36,231 nt of DNA from Desulfamplus sp. (GTDB taxonomy: Bacteria; Desulfobacterota; Desulfobacteria; Desulfobacterales; Desulfobacteraceae). Location of the stretch: assembly GCA_015232455.1 (NCBI GenBank), contig JADFZQ010000026.1, positions 8,454-44,684 of the forward strand, written 5' to 3'. Made by a program: the position numbers and the translations under genes. Of the stretch, positions 35,822 through 36,231 are shown in pieces; positions within the stretch are counted from its first letter, which is position 1, and every line of letters starts with the position of its first letter. The notes beneath the pieces are model-generated. The model was not told the DNA's origin. It saw only the letters and a program-made list of their open reading frames with translations, and searched no databases.

Positions 35822-36075
35822 CATTTTTCCGATTCAGGATCGCAAGTTTTAAAGCCTGTTCACAGAGATTGTTGTCAATAGGGTGCACCTGGTACGGTTA
35901 AAGAAACCTGATTCTAACCTGAGTTCGATGAATTTTATTATATTTTCTTTTACTTAAGATATTTTTTGGGGTAGTGCTTAACATGTAGTGATAGATGATT
36001 TTACTATAAACAAATTTGCTCAGGTTTGATATTCCAACAAAAATTATTAATATATTTTTTTGTTGGAGGCTGACA

Positions 36076-36117
36076 ATGAAATGTCCTGTGTGTAGCTCAT
36101 TGAATATTATACTCTAA
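36076..36117 (+). pseudogene. N-terminal fragment of an IS1 InsA-like transposase
   Basis: ATG 36076 with GGAGG six bases upstream reads MKCPVCSSLN, the zinc-ribbon start (CPxC) of InsA-like proteins, then runs into repeat copy E at 36108 and stops after 13 codons. The downstream bases do not restore the frame in view. Confidence 0.4.
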
Positions 36118-36231
36118 ACGGTCAGTAATTGAGCTTTTTCAAAGTTCTGAAAATTGCAGGATAAAAGCGAATCCAATTCCAATTTGTAGGTTGAATGGGT
36201 TTGTTTTAAGCAATCTGAAATAGCAGTTTTG
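36108..36231. repeat. Repeat family 1, copy E (left end)
   Basis: TATACTCTAAACGGTCAGTA followed by ATTGAGCTTTTTC matches the right end of copy A read in reverse (TATACTCTAATCGGGCATTA then ATTGAGCTTTTC). The internal part differs from A. The other end is not in the window. Confidence 0.55.

Larger units (their letters stand above)
35970..36231 (+). mobile_element. Left end of an IS1-like element, interrupted, running off the window
   Basis: GGTAGTGCTTAACATGTAGT starts a 23-base end finishing TGAT at 35992, the same length and tip pattern as IS1 (GGTnnTGCT...TGAT). About 80 bases on there is a GGAGG site and an ATG opening a Cys-rich transposase-like reading frame. The remainder is interrupted by repeat copy E. 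Positions 35822-35969 show nothing recognisable. Confidence 0.5.

Overview
The window looks like a chromosomal segment of an AT-rich member of the Desulfobacterota (Desulfobacterales-like). The inference rests on gene content: a ferritin-like/rubredoxin rubrerythrin, an Asp-containing ferredoxin, a four-gene Na+-translocating methylmalonyl-CoA decarboxylase set, a paired long-chain acyl-CoA synthetase and LivG, a stand-alone MetF, an orphan BMP-type binding protein, an NtrC-type two-component pair and large type-I-secretion-style surface proteins. No rRNA, tRNA or CRISPR was seen.

Layout. On the minus strand, positions 1-3019 hold an edge-truncated surface protein of more than 1000 residues with a 40-residue Thr-Thr-Pro tract. 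It is followed by rubrerythrin, ferredoxin and a long housekeeping operon read from about 10.9 kb down to 4.3 kb: ffh, rpsP, khpA, rimM, trmD, an RNA methyltransferase, rplS, rnhB, yraN, rsmI. Further up the same strand are an erythrose-4-phosphate/GAPDH-family dehydrogenase, mltG, a FlhB C-domain orphan, acyl-CoA synthetase, livG, a secreted LamG protein and metF. On the plus strand from 19.2 kb are a membrane histidine kinase and a sigma-54 activator. The BMP protein is on minus. Then come mmdA-mmdB-OadG-like-mmdC and an enoyl-CoA isomerase-like gene. From 29.9 to 35.8 kb lies an aerobic terminal oxidase cassette: DUF2231, Sco, ctaD, ctaE, ctaF, ctaC, ctaB.

How it fits together. The decarboxylase set should couple methylmalonyl-CoA decarboxylation to Na+ export. 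The oxidase cassette encodes an A2-type (YSHP motif) heme-copper oxidase with a complete CuA site, its Cu chaperone and heme O synthase. It has no cytochrome c and no CtaA, so the electron donor and heme A maturation must come from elsewhere. The cassette looks richer in G+C by eye than its neighbours and sits between two transposable-element ends.

Beyond the genes, the window holds two families of small dispersed elements. One has termini resembling TATACTC...CGGTCATAA (five sites; one complete 105-bp copy with terminal inverted repeats; one copy supplies the stop codon of the histidine kinase). The other comprises MITE-like elements starting GGTAGTG (22475-22603, 29747-29839, and an IS1-like left end at 35970). 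These repeats and the bracketed oxidase cassette are the least conventional part of the window. I found no convincing wholly new enzymatic system.
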